Source: Alphaproteobacteria bacterium (GTDB lineage Bacteria > Pseudomonadota > Alphaproteobacteria > CAAGCB01 > CAG-977). Taken from it: a stretch of 64,000 nt of DNA. The position numbers and the translations under genes were made by a program. Under the pieces are notes generated by a model. That model made no database searches, was not told the origin of the DNA, and saw only the letters and a program-made list of their open reading frames with translations. Positions 17,213 to 26,956 of the stretch are shown in pieces (position 1 is the stretch's first letter; each line of letters starts with the position of its first letter). The DNA is taken from assembly GCA_900768875.1 (NCBI GenBank), contig CAAGEP010000016.1, positions 1 to 64,000 of the forward strand, given 5' to 3'.

Positions 17213-17954
17213 TCAATTCACACGCTTGCGCCTGCTTGTCGGGGACGAGGGTTTAAGCCGTCTGCAAAACGCGTTTGTCGTCGTCGCGGGATTGGGCGCG
17301 GTCGGCAGCTACGCGGTCGAAGCTTTGGCGCGCGCGGGCATCGGGAAACTGCGGCTGATTGACAACGACGTCGTGTCGTTAAGCAACCTGAACCGCCAGC
17401 TGTTCGCGCTTCATTCAACCATCGGACAGCCCAAAGCCCAAATCGCCGACGCGCGCGTTCAAGACATCAATCCCGCCTGCAAAACCGAACCCGTACAAGC
17501 GTTCATCAACGCCGAATCCATTCCCGACCTGCTGAGCGGAAACCCCGATTTCGTCGTTGACGCGATTGATTCGCTGAATCCCAAAACAGAGCTGATTTCC
17601 TACCTGCGCACCAACAATATGCCTTTTATTTCCGCCATGGGCGCGGCGTTGCGCACCAATCCCGCGCTGATTCAAACGGGCGCGATGAGCAAAGTCAACC
17701 ATTGCCGTTTGGCGTTCATGCTGCGCAAACGTTTGCGCCGCCGCGGCGTTCCTTTGGATTTTCCGTGCGTTTTTTCAACCGAATCGCGTGAACACATCCC
17801 CGCCCCCGTCTATCCCGAAGAAAGCGAGCTTACCCCCGGCTTGGGGCGTGAAAGAACCGTTATGGGCAGTCTGCCGACGATTACGGGAATCTTCGGACTG
17901 ACGCTTGCCAACTATGTAATTCAGAACTTAATCGCCTCGAAGCCTTTGGCGTGA
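17202..17954 (+). CDS. tcdA: tRNA threonylcarbamoyladenosine dehydratase
   Basis: 250 residues. TcdA (CsdL) is an E1-like ATP-dependent enzyme that cyclises t6A to ct6A at position 37 of tRNA. The nucleotide-binding GLGAVGSYAVEALARAG and the LIDNDVVSLSNLNRQ motif are diagnostic. ATG at 17202 follows GGAAAG and lies inside the end of tatD; a longer upstream start has no conserved residues. The 3' end overlaps the convergent lipoprotein hydrolase by 34 nt. Confidence 0.92.
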   Translation: MPADQFTRLRLLVGDEGLSRLQNAFVVVAGLGAVGSYAVEALARAGIGKLRLIDNDVVSLSNLNRQLFALHSTIGQPKAQIADARVQDINPACKTEPVQAFINAESIPDLLSGNPDFVVDAIDSLNPKTELISYLRTNNMPFISAMGAALRTNPALIQTGAMSKVNHCRLAFMLRKRLRRRGVPLDFPCVFSTESREHIPAPVYPEESELTPGLGRERTVMGSLPTITGIFGLTLANYVIQNLIASKPLA

Positions 17955-18655
17955 GTCGCATTCGGCAAAACGACCAGCCGTTTTTTATCGACCCATTTTT
18001 CGGACAAAGCCGGCGGCACGACGTCATCCTTGCCGCCCGCATAGTGGATTTGCGGAATTTCGGCAATCTCTTTTAAAGCATACGCGGCGTTAATCGACCC
18101 GTCCAAAGGCGAATCGCCAAAATACGCCGTCCAATCCGCGTGGTTCAAAACGCCCGCAACGGTCGTCAGTTTCGATACCTTGCCTTGATTTCTTTGCGCC
18201 AGCAAAACCGCCATGGCTCCGCCGCCCGAATAACCGACAAGCTCTACTTTTTTCAGATTGTAACGTTTAATCAGCGTTTTCAGCGCGCCGTCCATCGCAT
18301 CGACGGTTTCGGGCGAAAAACGCGCGGTCGTCCAAAACGGAATGTCGCACTTATCGTTCATCACATACTGGCACGGACGCGCCATATACGCGACATTGCC
18401 CGCCGTTTTTTGCGCCCATTTCAAAACCGTCGAATTGCGCGGTGTCGGGTCAAGCGACGGCTGAGTTGCCGACACCCACGCCAAACCGTCGCCTTCGATA
18501 AACACTTTCAGCGTATCGGCGGGCGGAGCAATCCTTGTCCACACGGCAATATCAAACGTGTTCGTTTTGACGGTTTGAAAAGCAAAGCCTTCGGGATCGG
18601 GCAAAGCCGCGCACCCCGACACAAAAAACAAAATAAAAAAAACAACGTATCGCAT
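17921..18655 (-). CDS. Alpha/beta-hydrolase lipoprotein
   Basis: 244 residues. The N-terminus is a lipoprotein signal with lipobox VSGC (Cys about residue 15), so it is anchored in the envelope. The nucleophile elbow is GYSGGG, the acid is likely Asp in GGKDDVVPP, and the catalytic His is in NATHAKGF. Substrate is unknown; esterase or lipase-like activity is inferred. Convergent with tcdA, with the last codons antisense to it. Confidence 0.82.
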   Translation of the reverse strand: MRYVVFFILFFVSGCAALPDPEGFAFQTVKTNTFDIAVWTRIAPPADTLKVFIEGDGLAWVSATQPSLDPTPRNSTVLKWAQKTAGNVAYMARPCQYVMNDKCDIPFWTTARFSPETVDAMDGALKTLIKRYNLKKVELVGYSGGGAMAVLLAQRNQGKVSKLTTVAGVLNHADWTAYFGDSPLDGSINAAYALKEIAEIPQIHYAGGKDDVVPPALSEKWVDKKRLVVLPNATHAKGFEAIKF

Positions 18656-18718
18656 AGCCTTTTTTAACAGTTTTTTGCTAACAAAAAATTACATTTTATC
18701 GAAATCGGAGGATTTGCT

Positions 18719-19417
18719 TTGAAAACAGCCTTGGCGGAAATCATCGGAACATTCGGATTCGTTTTTGTCGGAACGGGGGCGATTGTGTTTTCCGCGCCGT
18801 TCATCGGCTGGCTGGGCATCGCTTTGGCGGCGGGATTGGCGTTCGCGGCAATGTGCTACGCGTTTCCCGACGGGCATTTCAACCCGATATTTACAATCGC
18901 CGCTTTCTGCGCCAAGCGGGAAAATTGGAAAAACGTCCTTTTGCGCCTGTTCGGGCAAGCTGCGGGCGCGTTTGCCGCCGCTTGGGTTTTAAGCGTTGTT
19001 TTAAACGGCAAAACGGGCTTTGTCGCCGACACGGCATTGGCGGGCAACTATTCCGACCGCTACGGCATCGAAGCCCTTTTAACGGCGGAAACCGTTTTGA
19101 ACGTCCTGTTCGCCGCCGTGTTTCTGGCAACGCAAAACACGGCAAAAGCCCCCGCCGCGTTGGGCTGTTTTCTGACGGGCGCGACGTTTGTCGGCTATCC
19201 GATTGCCAAAGGCGCGATGAACCCCGTAAAATCAACGGCTTTGGCGATGTTTTCCACCCCCGAAGCCGTTGCTTCCTTAAAGTATTTCTGGGCAAGCGGA
19301 ATCACCGCCGCCGTCGTTTGCGGATTGGTTGCGCTGTTAATGGCTCATCAGCAGCGTAATGTCGGCGTTCAAAATCAAGCTCTTGGTGAAACTGCCCAAA
19401 ATCCAGCGGCGCATTGA
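18719..19417 (+). CDS. Aquaporin-family channel with altered NPA motifs
   Basis: 232 residues. The start is TTG at 18719, 7 nt after GGAGG; no closer ATG fits. Six hydrophobic segments and two half-helices are visible. The first motif reads HFNPIF and the second AMNPVKS, in place of NPA and NPAR, so both the NPA and the selectivity-filter arginine are changed. It could pass something other than water or glycerol. The C-terminal 27 residues (after LVALLM) are hydrophilic and encoded antisense to the universal stress protein gene over 81 bp. Confidence 0.82.
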   Translation: MKTALAEIIGTFGFVFVGTGAIVFSAPFIGWLGIALAAGLAFAAMCYAFPDGHFNPIFTIAAFCAKRENWKNVLLRLFGQAAGAFAAAWVLSVVLNGKTGFVADTALAGNYSDRYGIEALLTAETVLNVLFAAVFLATQNTAKAPAALGCFLTGATFVGYPIAKGAMNPVKSTALAMFSTPEAVASLKYFWASGITAAVVCGLVALLMAHQQRNVGVQNQALGETAQNPAAH

Positions 19418-20218
19418 GCTTTGCGTGTACGCCCCCATCACCAGCATGTCGTAATGAGCGCAGGTTTGCTTAATCACTTCCGCCGCACGTTCGGATACGG
19501 ATGAAATTTCGGGCATTTTTACGACTTGCGCGTCGATTTCGTGCCACGCCAAACGTTTGGCAAGCTCCGCCGCGCCCGCGATTTCCTCCAAAGGCACTTC
19601 CGTTTCGATGATGACGACTTCCTGCGCGCGCACCAAAAACGGCATCGCGTAAGCGACGGCTTTGGACGCTTCTTCGGAACCGTCCCACAAAATCGCGACG
19701 CGTTCGCCGACGGACGGATTTTTCGTCTGCGGAGCAAGCAGAACCGCCGAACCGCCCTCCATCACGGCGGCATTGACGATTTCCAGCGCGTTGTCGGGAT
19801 TGTTTTCCGCCGGACGCGGCAGCACCATCAAATCGGCGGCGCGCGCGCACCATGCGGTCATTTCGGCTTCGGCACCGTCGAATTCGCGATATTCGGCGGA
19901 TACTTCGCCGATGTTTTTCCGCGGCGCATCCGTCGGGCAAAGACCGTGATTTTTCACAAACTCCCCGAACGCGGCGCGCGTTTTGTCCGCCGCCTCGTCC
20001 GCCGCGCGTTCGTCCGCCGTCACCACTTCGTTGACCACAAAGCCGGCTATGTCGGAGCTGACGACGGGCACGGGAACCAAGCACGACGGCTGGAGACGGA
20101 TATGGAACACGTCCAAATGCGCCGTAAATTTCCGCGCGACGCTCAGCGCCGTTTCCAACGCGGCAAGCGCGGATTCCGTATCGTCGATTTTGACTTTAAT
20201 GTCCTTGAACGTATCCAT
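19337..20218 (-). CDS. Universal stress protein with two Usp domains
   Basis: 293 residues, tandem Usp domains. The second domain contains VAILWDGSEEASKAV and the nucleotide-binding GAYTQSSMRRWILGSFTKSL. Usp proteins are cytoplasmic stress-response ATP-binding proteins. ATG at 20218 follows AAGGAG; an upstream start is rejected because it lies in the preceding gene. It follows the APH-like/kinase gene by 11 nt. Confidence 0.88.
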   Translation of the reverse strand: MDTFKDIKVKIDDTESALAALETALSVARKFTAHLDVFHIRLQPSCLVPVPVVSSDIAGFVVNEVVTADERAADEAADKTRAAFGEFVKNHGLCPTDAPRKNIGEVSAEYREFDGAEAEMTAWCARAADLMVLPRPAENNPDNALEIVNAAVMEGGSAVLLAPQTKNPSVGERVAILWDGSEEASKAVAYAMPFLVRAQEVVIIETEVPLEEIAGAAELAKRLAWHEIDAQVVKMPEISSVSERAAEVIKQTCAHYDMLVMGAYTQSSMRRWILGSFTKSLILNADITLLMSH

Positions 20219-20229
20219 GACCTTTCTCC

Positions 20230-21780
20230 TTACCGTTTCGACAGCAGCGAACGCACTTGCGCCAAAGTCGCCATACGATCGCCCGACGTATCGATTTTGT
20301 CCCACGTTATCGCCCCGACGTCTTTGTTCAGCTGTTTGTCCAGTTCTTCGGGCGTTTTAACGTCCGACGGGTTGCGCTGACGCGACAAAACGCGCTGTTT
20401 GCGGACTTCCAGCGGCGCATCGACCCAAAAACCTTGGAAATCGACGTTCATCTCGCGCGCGATTTGTTCGATTTTGGCGCGCTGAGCGGGTTCGTGAAAC
20501 AACGCGTCCGCAACGACCGACTGCCCCGTCGCCAGAATACGGCGACATTCTTCGCACAGCTTGTCGAACACTTTAGCTTCGTTTTCGGGCGTATAAACCG
20601 ATTCGTCCAAATAGTCCTCCAGCCCGACGCCCAGCATATTTTTACGCAAAACGTCGTCGCGCAGAATCACCGCCCCGGGCGGATTGCCGATAAAAGGCGC
20701 GGCTTCGCGTCCGATGCGGGATTTACCCGACCCCGACAGCCCCCCGCAAGCGACCAGAATCGTCTTTTCGGGTTTTAAAAAGCGGCGCGCCATAACCAAA
20801 TGCTCGTACGCGCGGTTTGCCATCAGATTGGCTTCGAACTTGTCCTTGATGTCGCGGGATATTTCGGCGAACACATAAGCGTTGACCGCCGCGCGGCACG
20901 ACAGGAACAGCGGCAGAGCGGGAACACCGTCCCAATCCGCTGACATGGCCATATAGTGGTTGAACAGAATGCTCGCCAAACGGCGCAATCCTTTGCTTTC
21001 CATATCGACCAGCAGAAAAGCGAAGTCGTACAGCACATCGATTTGCGTCAAATCGTCGTTGAACTCAATCGGGTTGAAGATTGTAACTTTCCCGTCCGCC
21101 ATTGCGATATTGCGCAGAGTCAAATCGCCGTGGCACACGCGGATTTTGCCGTTTTCGCGGCGGCGGCGCAATAAATCCGACACCGCGTCCAGCGCTTTGT
21201 TCTGTTCGGCTTCCAGTTCGTCGACATCCTCGGCATCGAACAAATCGGGGACGAAGCAGCGAATCATCATATTGTTTTCGACAATGCGCCCGCGTATGAT
21301 TTCCACGGGACCGCGCGTCATGACAACGGGCGCGGCCTGGTGCATTTTGAAGATTTTTTCCGCCGTGTCCATCATTTCAAACCGGTCAAGGTCGCCGTTG
21401 TCCGCCAAAGCGTCAAACAGCATGTCTTCGGGAAATTCGCGCATGCGAACCAGCCAATCGACGACCTCCCCGTCCGATTTTTCGCCGACGGCGTATCCCT
21501 TGGCGGTTTTGACCGCGGGAACGACGGCGGGATTCAGTTCGGGCGCCCACAGCATGCTCAAGTCGCGTTCTTTTTCGCACGCGGCTTTGCGCTTTTCGGG
21601 GATCGAGTAATCCACATACGGGAACTTGACGCCTTTTTTAAGCTTGTAAGCCGCATCGCCCGTCAAAAACACGACGGCAATGTTCGTCTGTTTGACCCGA
21701 ATCGGATGCGACGCCTTGAACCCGTACGTTTCGGGACGCGACAGCGCTTCAATCAAATCGGATTGGTCGTCGATAAGCAT
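20230..21780 (-). CDS. Fused aminoglycoside-phosphotransferase-like / P-loop kinase protein
   Basis: 516 residues in two parts. Residues about 1-320 resemble aminoglycoside phosphotransferase-like kinases (CHGDLTLRN and IFNPIEFND catalytic and metal loops). Residues about 335-516 are a P-loop kinase with GGLSGSGKS. This fusion is widely conserved in Proteobacteria and its substrate is unknown to me. Next to guaC and a universal stress protein. It is not evidence of antibiotic resistance. Confidence 0.85.
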   Translation of the reverse strand: MLIDDQSDLIEALSRPETYGFKASHPIRVKQTNIAVVFLTGDAAYKLKKGVKFPYVDYSIPEKRKAACEKERDLSMLWAPELNPAVVPAVKTAKGYAVGEKSDGEVVDWLVRMREFPEDMLFDALADNGDLDRFEMMDTAEKIFKMHQAAPVVMTRGPVEIIRGRIVENNMMIRCFVPDLFDAEDVDELEAEQNKALDAVSDLLRRRRENGKIRVCHGDLTLRNIAMADGKVTIFNPIEFNDDLTQIDVLYDFAFLLVDMESKGLRRLASILFNHYMAMSADWDGVPALPLFLSCRAAVNAYVFAEISRDIKDKFEANLMANRAYEHLVMARRFLKPEKTILVACGGLSGSGKSRIGREAAPFIGNPPGAVILRDDVLRKNMLGVGLEDYLDESVYTPENEAKVFDKLCEECRRILATGQSVVADALFHEPAQRAKIEQIAREMNVDFQGFWVDAPLEVRKQRVLSRQRNPSDVKTPEELDKQLNKDVGAITWDKIDTSGDRMATLAQVRSLLSKR

Positions 21781-21791
21781 CGTTTATTTCC

Positions 21792-22886
21792 TCAACACGT
21801 CGGTTTGTGGGACGGATTGACGTTTCTCAGGTTTTGAGGCTGGCTTGCCAAAGACGAGTTGAACTGCTGAGTCACCCGAACGAACGTCGTGCGTTTGCTC
21901 AGTTCTTTCAACATTCTGGCACCGACGTAAGTGCAGGTTGAACGCACGCCGCCCAAAATTTCTTTGACCGTGTTTTCCAACGCGCCCTTGTATTCCACCA
22001 AAACGGTGCGTCCTTCGCTGGCGCGGTAATCCGCCACGCCGCCCGCGTATTTTTCCATCGCGGTATCCGAACTCATCCCGTAGAAGCGGCGGTATTTCTT
22101 GCCCGTGGCTTCGTCAACGACCAAATCGCCGCCCGATTCGTCGTGTCCCGCGAACATACCGCCCAGCATCACGAAATCCGCGCCCGCGCCGAACGCTTTG
22201 GACACGTCGCCCGGACAAGTGCAGCCGCCGTCGCCGATAATCAAGCCGCCCAATCCGTGCGCCGCGTCGGCACATTCGATAATCGCGGACAGCTGCGGAT
22301 AGCCGACGCCCGTCTGAATGCGCGTCGTGCAGACCGATCCCGGACCGATGCCGACTTTGACAATATCGGCGCCCGACAAAATCAGTTCTTCGGTCATTTC
22401 GCCCGTAACAACGTTGCCCGCGATAATCGTCATTTTCGGGAAGTTTTCGCGGACTTTGCGCACATATTCGACAAAGTGCTGGGAATACCCGTTCGCGACG
22501 TCGATACAGATGAACTTAATCGCGGGGTTTTCGCCGCAAATGCGGAACAGGCGTTCGTAATCCTTGTCCGAAGTCCCCGACGTGATGGCAAGGTAATTAT
22601 AGTCTTCGGCGGGGGTTTTGGCGTTGAACGCGCTCCATTCCTCTTTGGTGTAGTGTTTCTGAATACAGGTGAACATCCGGAACTGTTTAAGGACGTTAAA
22701 GACCTCGAACCGCCCGACGGTATCCATGTTCGCCGCCATGATAGGCACGCCCGTCCACGTCGCCTTGGAGTTTCTGAACGTAAAGGTACGGTTCAGATCG
22801 ACCTCGGAACGCGAACGCAAAGTACTGCGCTTCGGGCGGAACAGCACGTCCTTGAAATCCAGTTTCATATCTTCTTCTATTCTCAT
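21792..22886 (-). CDS. guaC: GMP reductase
   Basis: 364 residues. Converts GMP to IMP with NADPH. The start MRIEED followed by [13 protein letters not shown] is close to what I recall of E. coli GuaC. The catalytic-loop motif [11 protein letters not shown], which carries the active cysteine, is present, and the IMP-site [14 protein letters not shown] follows. It is about 17 residues longer than typical because of a tail rich in Asn and Ser ([14 protein letters not shown]). ATG follows AGGAGAATGAA. No riboswitch or attenuator is visible in front. Confidence 0.95.
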   Translation of the reverse strand: MRIEEDMKLDFKDVLFRPKRSTLRSRSEVDLNRTFTFRNSKATWTGVPIMAANMDTVGRFEVFNVLKQFRMFTCIQKHYTKEEWSAFNAKTPAEDYNYLAITSGTSDKDYERLFRICGENPAIKFICIDVANGYSQHFVEYVRKVRENFPKMTIIAGNVVTGEMTEELILSGADIVKVGIGPGSVCTTRIQTGVGYPQLSAIIECADAAHGLGGLIIGDGGCTCPGDVSKAFGAGADFVMLGGMFAGHDESGGDLVVDEATGKKYRRFYGMSSDTAMEKYAGGVADYRASEGRTVLVEYKGALENTVKEILGGVRSTCTYVGARMLKELSKRTTFVRVTQQFNSSLASQPQNLRNVNPSHKPTC

Positions 22887-22913
22887 TTCATTCTCCTAAA
22901 ACGAGGGTGGGCT

Positions 22914-23828
22914 TTAAATATTGTGATAACACCATTCGGGGTGTTTTTCGTTCAGTCCCGCCGGATCTTGGTGAATCAAGACGTCGGCGTTCGGAAAAGC
23001 GTTCATCAGCCGCGCTTCGACCGTATCGGCGACGGCGTGCGCTTTTGCCAAAGTGAATTCGGGGTTCAGCTCCAAATGTAACTGGATGAACCATTTTGCC
23101 CCCGACGCGCGGGTGCGCAAATCGTGCAGTCCGTCGACTTCGGGGGTTGTCAAAACAACGTTTGCGATTTTTTGTTTTTCTTCCCGCGGCAATTCCGCGT
23201 CGGTCAGCTGAATCAGCGCCGTTTTGATGATTTTCCAAGCGCTGAACAGCAAATACCCCGCTATCGTCAGCGCAAAAATCGGGTCGGCGTAATCAAAATG
23301 CCAGTACGCGCCGATGAACAGCGACGCCATCACGCTCAGATTCATCAGAATATCGCCCGCATAGTGGGCGTAGTCGGCGGCAATGGCGACGGATTTCGTT
23401 TTGCGGATGACATAACGCTGAAACACTATCAAAGCAAAAGTCAGCGCCACGGAAACGCCCATGGCGAGCATGCCGACATCCGCGTTTTCCAGCGCGCGCG
23501 GACGCAACAAAGAACGGATGCTTTGGAATGTCAGCAAAACAGCCGACCCCGCGATAAACGCCGCCTGAGCGACCGCCGCCAGCGGTTCGACTTTGCCGTG
23601 ACCGAAGCGATGCTTGGAATCGGCGGGGGTCAAAGATTCCCGAACCGCCCAGAAATTCAAAAACGACGCGCACGCGTCCAAAGACGAATCGATAAGGCTG
23701 GACAGCAACGCGACGGAATCCGTCATTGCCGACGCGAACACCTTGACAACAATCAAAATGACGGCAACCCCGACGGAAGCGGCGGAAGCGGCTTTCATCA
23801 AAAACGCCGTCGAATTGCTTTCAGACAC
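22914..23828 (-). CDS. Cation diffusion facilitator transporter
   Basis: 304 residues. Inner-membrane divalent-metal/proton antiporter of the FieF/YiiP type. Site A ligands are seen as DSSLD and HYAGD in TM2 and TM5. Six hydrophobic segments are followed by the cytoplasmic domain (about 212-300) with RASGAKWFIQLHLELNP, and a C-terminal HQDPAGLNEKHPEW. Metal specificity (Zn, Fe, Mn) cannot be told. No promoter is obvious; it precedes guaC by 27 nt. Confidence 0.92.
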   Translation of the reverse strand: MSESNSTAFLMKAASAASVGVAVILIVVKVFASAMTDSVALLSSLIDSSLDACASFLNFWAVRESLTPADSKHRFGHGKVEPLAAVAQAAFIAGSAVLLTFQSIRSLLRPRALENADVGMLAMGVSVALTFALIVFQRYVIRKTKSVAIAADYAHYAGDILMNLSVMASLFIGAYWHFDYADPIFALTIAGYLLFSAWKIIKTALIQLTDAELPREEKQKIANVVLTTPEVDGLHDLRTRASGAKWFIQLHLELNPEFTLAKAHAVADTVEARLMNAFPNADVLIHQDPAGLNEKHPEWCYHNI

Positions 23829-23934
23829 GATTAACCAGCCTTTTAAAAATCAGCAAAACGGGGATACTATACCAAACAACGCCCTTTAAAGAAAAGACAT
23901 TCTTAAAAAAAGTTGAAAAATCCCGTTTAACGCC

Positions 23935-23963
23935 TTGCGCGAAGGGCGCGGGTGCCTTATTTT
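23935..23963 (+). promoter_or_regulatory. Predicted promoter of the DnaJ-like gene
   Basis: TTGCGC, 17 nt, TATTTT, 44 nt before the ATG. Confidence 0.4.
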
Positions 23964-24007
23964 AGAAAGCGGATATTTTTTAACTGATTTGTTTATGGCG
24001 AAAAACA

Positions 24008-24973
24008 ATGGCGAATCCTTATAGCGTATTGGGTGTCGACAAAACCGCTTCGGCGGACGAAATCAAACAGGCGTACCGCAAACTGGCGCGCAAAATGCAC
24101 CCCGATTTGAATCCGAACGACCCGAAGGCGGAGGACAAGTTCAAGGAAATCAGCGCGGCTTACGACATTTTGTCCGACGCCGAAAAACGCCGTCGGTTCG
24201 ACGCGGGCGAAATCGACGAAAACGGCAAGGAACGCGCGGGCTTCGGCTTTAATCCGAACGCGTACGCCAACCGCGGACAGGCGGGCGGCGGATTTGGCGG
24301 ATTCGACTTTAATTTCGGCGCGGGACAATCGGGCGGACGCAAACGGTCGGGCTTTGATTTCTTCAGCGACATGTTCGGCGGCGGACAGGCGGACGGCGAG
24401 GACATCTTTGCCAACATGCGCCGCGGGCGGTCGACGAAAATCCCCGGCGAAAACGTCAATTACGACTTGACCGTTTCGTTTTTGGAAGCCGCGCTCGGCA
24501 AAGAAAAAGAAATCGTCATGCCCAACGGCAAGCGTCTGAACATCAAAATTCCCGCGGGGTCGGAGGATAAAACCGTCCTGCGCCTGAAAGGACAAGGGGA
24601 AGCGGGAACGGGCGGCGCGCCGAACGGCGACGCTTTGATTCATATCTTTGTCCAGCCTCATCCGTACTTTACGCGCAGCGGCAACAACGTGCAGCTGGAA
24701 GCTCCGATTACCCTCAAAGAAGCCGTTTTGGGCGGAAAAATCACCATTCCGACGCTGGAAGGGCAAGTCGCCCTTTCCGTCCCCGCGAATTCCAACACGG
24801 GAACGACTCTGCGTTTGCGCGGCAAAGGAATCAAAGCCAAATCGGGAACGGGCGATTTGCTGGTCAAACTGGTCGTCACCCTGCCCGACGGTCCCGACGC
24901 GGATTTGACCGCTTTTATGAAGAAATGGAACCCGTCGGGGATTGACCCGCGTAAAAAAGCGGGACTGATTTAA
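24008..24973 (+). CDS. DnaJ C-terminal-domain co-chaperone (CbpA-like)
   Basis: 321 residues. J domain at 1-70 with the HPD motif ([10 protein letters not shown]) that stimulates DnaK. A Gly/Phe-rich linker follows (about 80-140) and then two C-terminal substrate-binding beta domains (about 150-305), without the zinc-finger of DnaJ. A cofactor role for DnaK in folding is expected. Followed by an intrinsic terminator and then fabI and aroC, an order I recognise from alphaproteobacterial genomes. Confidence 0.92.
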   Translation: MANPYSVLGVDKTASADEIKQAYRKLARKMHPDLNPNDPKAEDKFKEISAAYDILSDAEKRRRFDAGEIDENGKERAGFGFNPNAYANRGQAGGGFGGFDFNFGAGQSGGRKRSGFDFFSDMFGGGQADGEDIFANMRRGRSTKIPGENVNYDLTVSFLEAALGKEKEIVMPNGKRLNIKIPAGSEDKTVLRLKGQGEAGTGGAPNGDALIHIFVQPHPYFTRSGNNVQLEAPITLKEAVLGGKITIPTLEGQVALSVPANSNTGTTLRLRGKGIKAKSGTGDLLVKLVVTLPDGPDADLTAFMKKWNPSGIDPRKKAGLI

Positions 24974-24979
24974 CGTTTG

Positions 24980-25010
24980 AAAGCTCTTTTTCATCAAAAG
25001 AGCTTTTTTA
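24980..25010 (+). terminator. Intrinsic terminator after the DnaJ-like gene
   Basis: Stem AAAGCTCTTTT / AAAAGAGCTTT with loop TCATC, followed by T-run. Confidence 0.8.
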
Positions 25011-25015
25011 TTTTT

Positions 25016-25044
25016 TTGTTTTGTGCTATTCAAAAGGATATTTT
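25016..25044 (+). promoter_or_regulatory. Predicted promoter of fabI
   Basis: TTGTTT, 17 nt, TATTTT, directly after the terminator. Confidence 0.4.
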
Positions 25045-25072
25045 TCAATCAATCGAATGATAGAGGTGTAAA

Positions 25073-25909
25073 ATGGCAGGATTGATGGAAGGCAAAAAGG
25101 GGTTGATTTTAGGGCTGGCTAACGACAAATCCATCGCTTGGGGAATTGCGACGGCTTTGCATCAACAGGGCGCGAAACTGGCGTTCACCTATCAGGGTGA
25201 AGCGTTGGAAAAACGCGTTCGTCCTTTGGCGGCTTCCTTGGGCGAAGACTTGGTTCTGCCGTGCGATGTGACCAAATCCGAAACGCTGGACGCGTTGTTC
25301 GCCGAAATCAAAAAGCAGTGGGGAAGCTTGGATTTCGTTGTTCACGCCGTCGCGTTTTCCGACAAAAACGAACTGAAAGGCCGCTATTGCGACACGACGT
25401 TGCAGAACTTTTTGAACACCATGCACATTTCTTGCTATTCGTTCACGGACGTCTGCCGCCGCGCCGCCGAAATCGCCAATCCGGGCGCCAGCTTTGTCAC
25501 CATGACCTACTTCGGTTCGGAAAAAGTGCTGCCGAACTACAACGTCATGGGCGTCGCCAAAGCCGCTTTGGAAGCATCCGTCATGTATCTGGCGCGCGAT
25601 TTGGGGCAGCAGAACATTCGCGTCAACGCCGTTTCCGCAGGTCCGATTAAGACTTTGGCGGCTTCGGGCGTGGGCGATTTCCGCGTCATTTTGAACTGGA
25701 ACGAATACAACGCCCCCTTGATGCGCAACGTCACCATCGAAGACGTGGGCAAATCCGCCGTTTACCTGCTCAGCGATCTGGCAAGCGGCGTTACGGGCGA
25801 AACCGTTCACGTTGACTGCGGCTACAACAAAGTCGGCATGCTCAACATCGACAGCGCGCCGCAGTTGGCGGACATGCTGACCGCTTTCGCGCACAAAGGC
25901 GAAAACTGA
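25073..25909 (+). CDS. fabI: Enoyl-[acyl-carrier-protein] reductase
   Basis: 278 residues. NADH-dependent last step of each fatty-acid elongation cycle. The SDR-type [13 protein letters not shown] cofactor loop and the catalytic Tyr/Lys ([11 protein letters not shown]) are clear, as is the substrate-loop ASGVGDF. ATG follows GAGG. Two bases separate its stop from aroC, so the pair is an operon. The binding pocket for triclosan-type inhibitors is the family's known target; no resistance substitution can be judged here. Confidence 0.95.
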   Translation: MAGLMEGKKGLILGLANDKSIAWGIATALHQQGAKLAFTYQGEALEKRVRPLAASLGEDLVLPCDVTKSETLDALFAEIKKQWGSLDFVVHAVAFSDKNELKGRYCDTTLQNFLNTMHISCYSFTDVCRRAAEIANPGASFVTMTYFGSEKVLPNYNVMGVAKAALEASVMYLARDLGQQNIRVNAVSAGPIKTLAASGVGDFRVILNWNEYNAPLMRNVTIEDVGKSAVYLLSDLASGVTGETVHVDCGYNKVGMLNIDSAPQLADMLTAFAHKGEN

Positions 25910-25911
25910 TT

Positions 25912-26937
25912 ATGGCGGGGAACGGCTTCGGGACACTGTACCGCTTTACGACGTTCGGCGAAAGCCACGGCAAAGCCATCGGTTGTGTCATCGACGGCGT
26001 TCCCCCGCAAATCCCTTTGACCGAATCCGACATTCAGCCCGCGCTTGACCGCCGCAAACCGGGGCAAAGCACCTTGACGACGGCGCGCAAGGAATCGGAT
26101 ACGGTCGAAATTTTGTCGGGAACTTTCAACGGGCTGACGACGGGAACGCCGATAGCCCTTTTGATTAAAAACGCCGACCAACATTCCGCGGATTACGCCG
26201 AAATCGCCGACAAATTCAGACCCGCACATGCGGACGTTTCCTATTTTCTGAAATACGGCATCCGCGATTGGCGCGGCGGCGGACGGGCTTCCGCACGGGA
26301 AACGGCAATGCGCGTCGCGGCGGGGGCGGTCGCCGAAAAAGCGTTCAAACATCTGTATGACAAGCCCCTTTCCGTCACAGGAAAGCCGGTTCAAATCGGA
26401 ACGGAAACCGATCCCGCCCGATTCAAAGCCGTGATTGAACAAGCGATTGCGGCGCAAAACTCGGTCGGCGGCGTTATAGAACTGACGGCAAGCGGCTTTC
26501 CCGCGGGATTGGGCGATCCCGTTTACGACAAACTGGACGCCGATTTGGCAAAAGCGCTGATGAGCATCAACGCCGTCAAAGGTGTCGAAATCGGCGACGG
26601 TTTTGCCTGCGCCGCTTTGACGGGAGTGGAAAACGCCGACGAAATGCGGGCAAATCCCGACGCTCCGAACGGCATTTCTTTTTCATCCAACCATGCGGGC
26701 GGCATTTTGGGCGGCATATCGACGGGACAGGACATCATCGCCCGCATCGCCGTCAAACCCACGCCGTCCGTCGGCTTGCCCCTCAAAACTGTGGACAAGG
26801 ATTTGCAAAACGTTTCCATCCAAACGAACGGCAGACATGATCCGTGCGTCGCTTTGCGCGCCGTCCCCGTCGCCGAATCAATGATGTGGTGCGTTCTGTT
26901 CGACCATTTTTTACGTTTAAAGGCGTTATCCGCCTGA
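25912..26937 (+). CDS. aroC: Chorismate synthase
   Basis: 341 residues, slightly short. Seventh shikimate step, EPSP to chorismate, needing reduced FMN. Signature motifs: [14 protein letters not shown] at the N-terminus, [25 protein letters not shown] and GGISTGQ. The conserved [13 protein letters not shown] is near the C-terminus. The start is ATG two nt after fabI. Together with aroA at 47892 it supports an intact aromatic pathway. Confidence 0.94.
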   Translation: MAGNGFGTLYRFTTFGESHGKAIGCVIDGVPPQIPLTESDIQPALDRRKPGQSTLTTARKESDTVEILSGTFNGLTTGTPIALLIKNADQHSADYAEIADKFRPAHADVSYFLKYGIRDWRGGGRASARETAMRVAAGAVAEKAFKHLYDKPLSVTGKPVQIGTETDPARFKAVIEQAIAAQNSVGGVIELTASGFPAGLGDPVYDKLDADLAKALMSINAVKGVEIGDGFACAALTGVENADEMRANPDAPNGISFSSNHAGGILGGISTGQDIIARIAVKPTPSVGLPLKTVDKDLQNVSIQTNGRHDPCVALRAVPVAESMMWCVLFDHFLRLKALSA

Positions 26938-26956
26938 CACTTCAAGGGGGCGCGCC

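Noticed and set aside
20230..21780. Aminoglycoside resistance gene
   Set aside because: The APH-like half is fused to a P-loop kinase, a housekeeping-style architecture; no resistance context.
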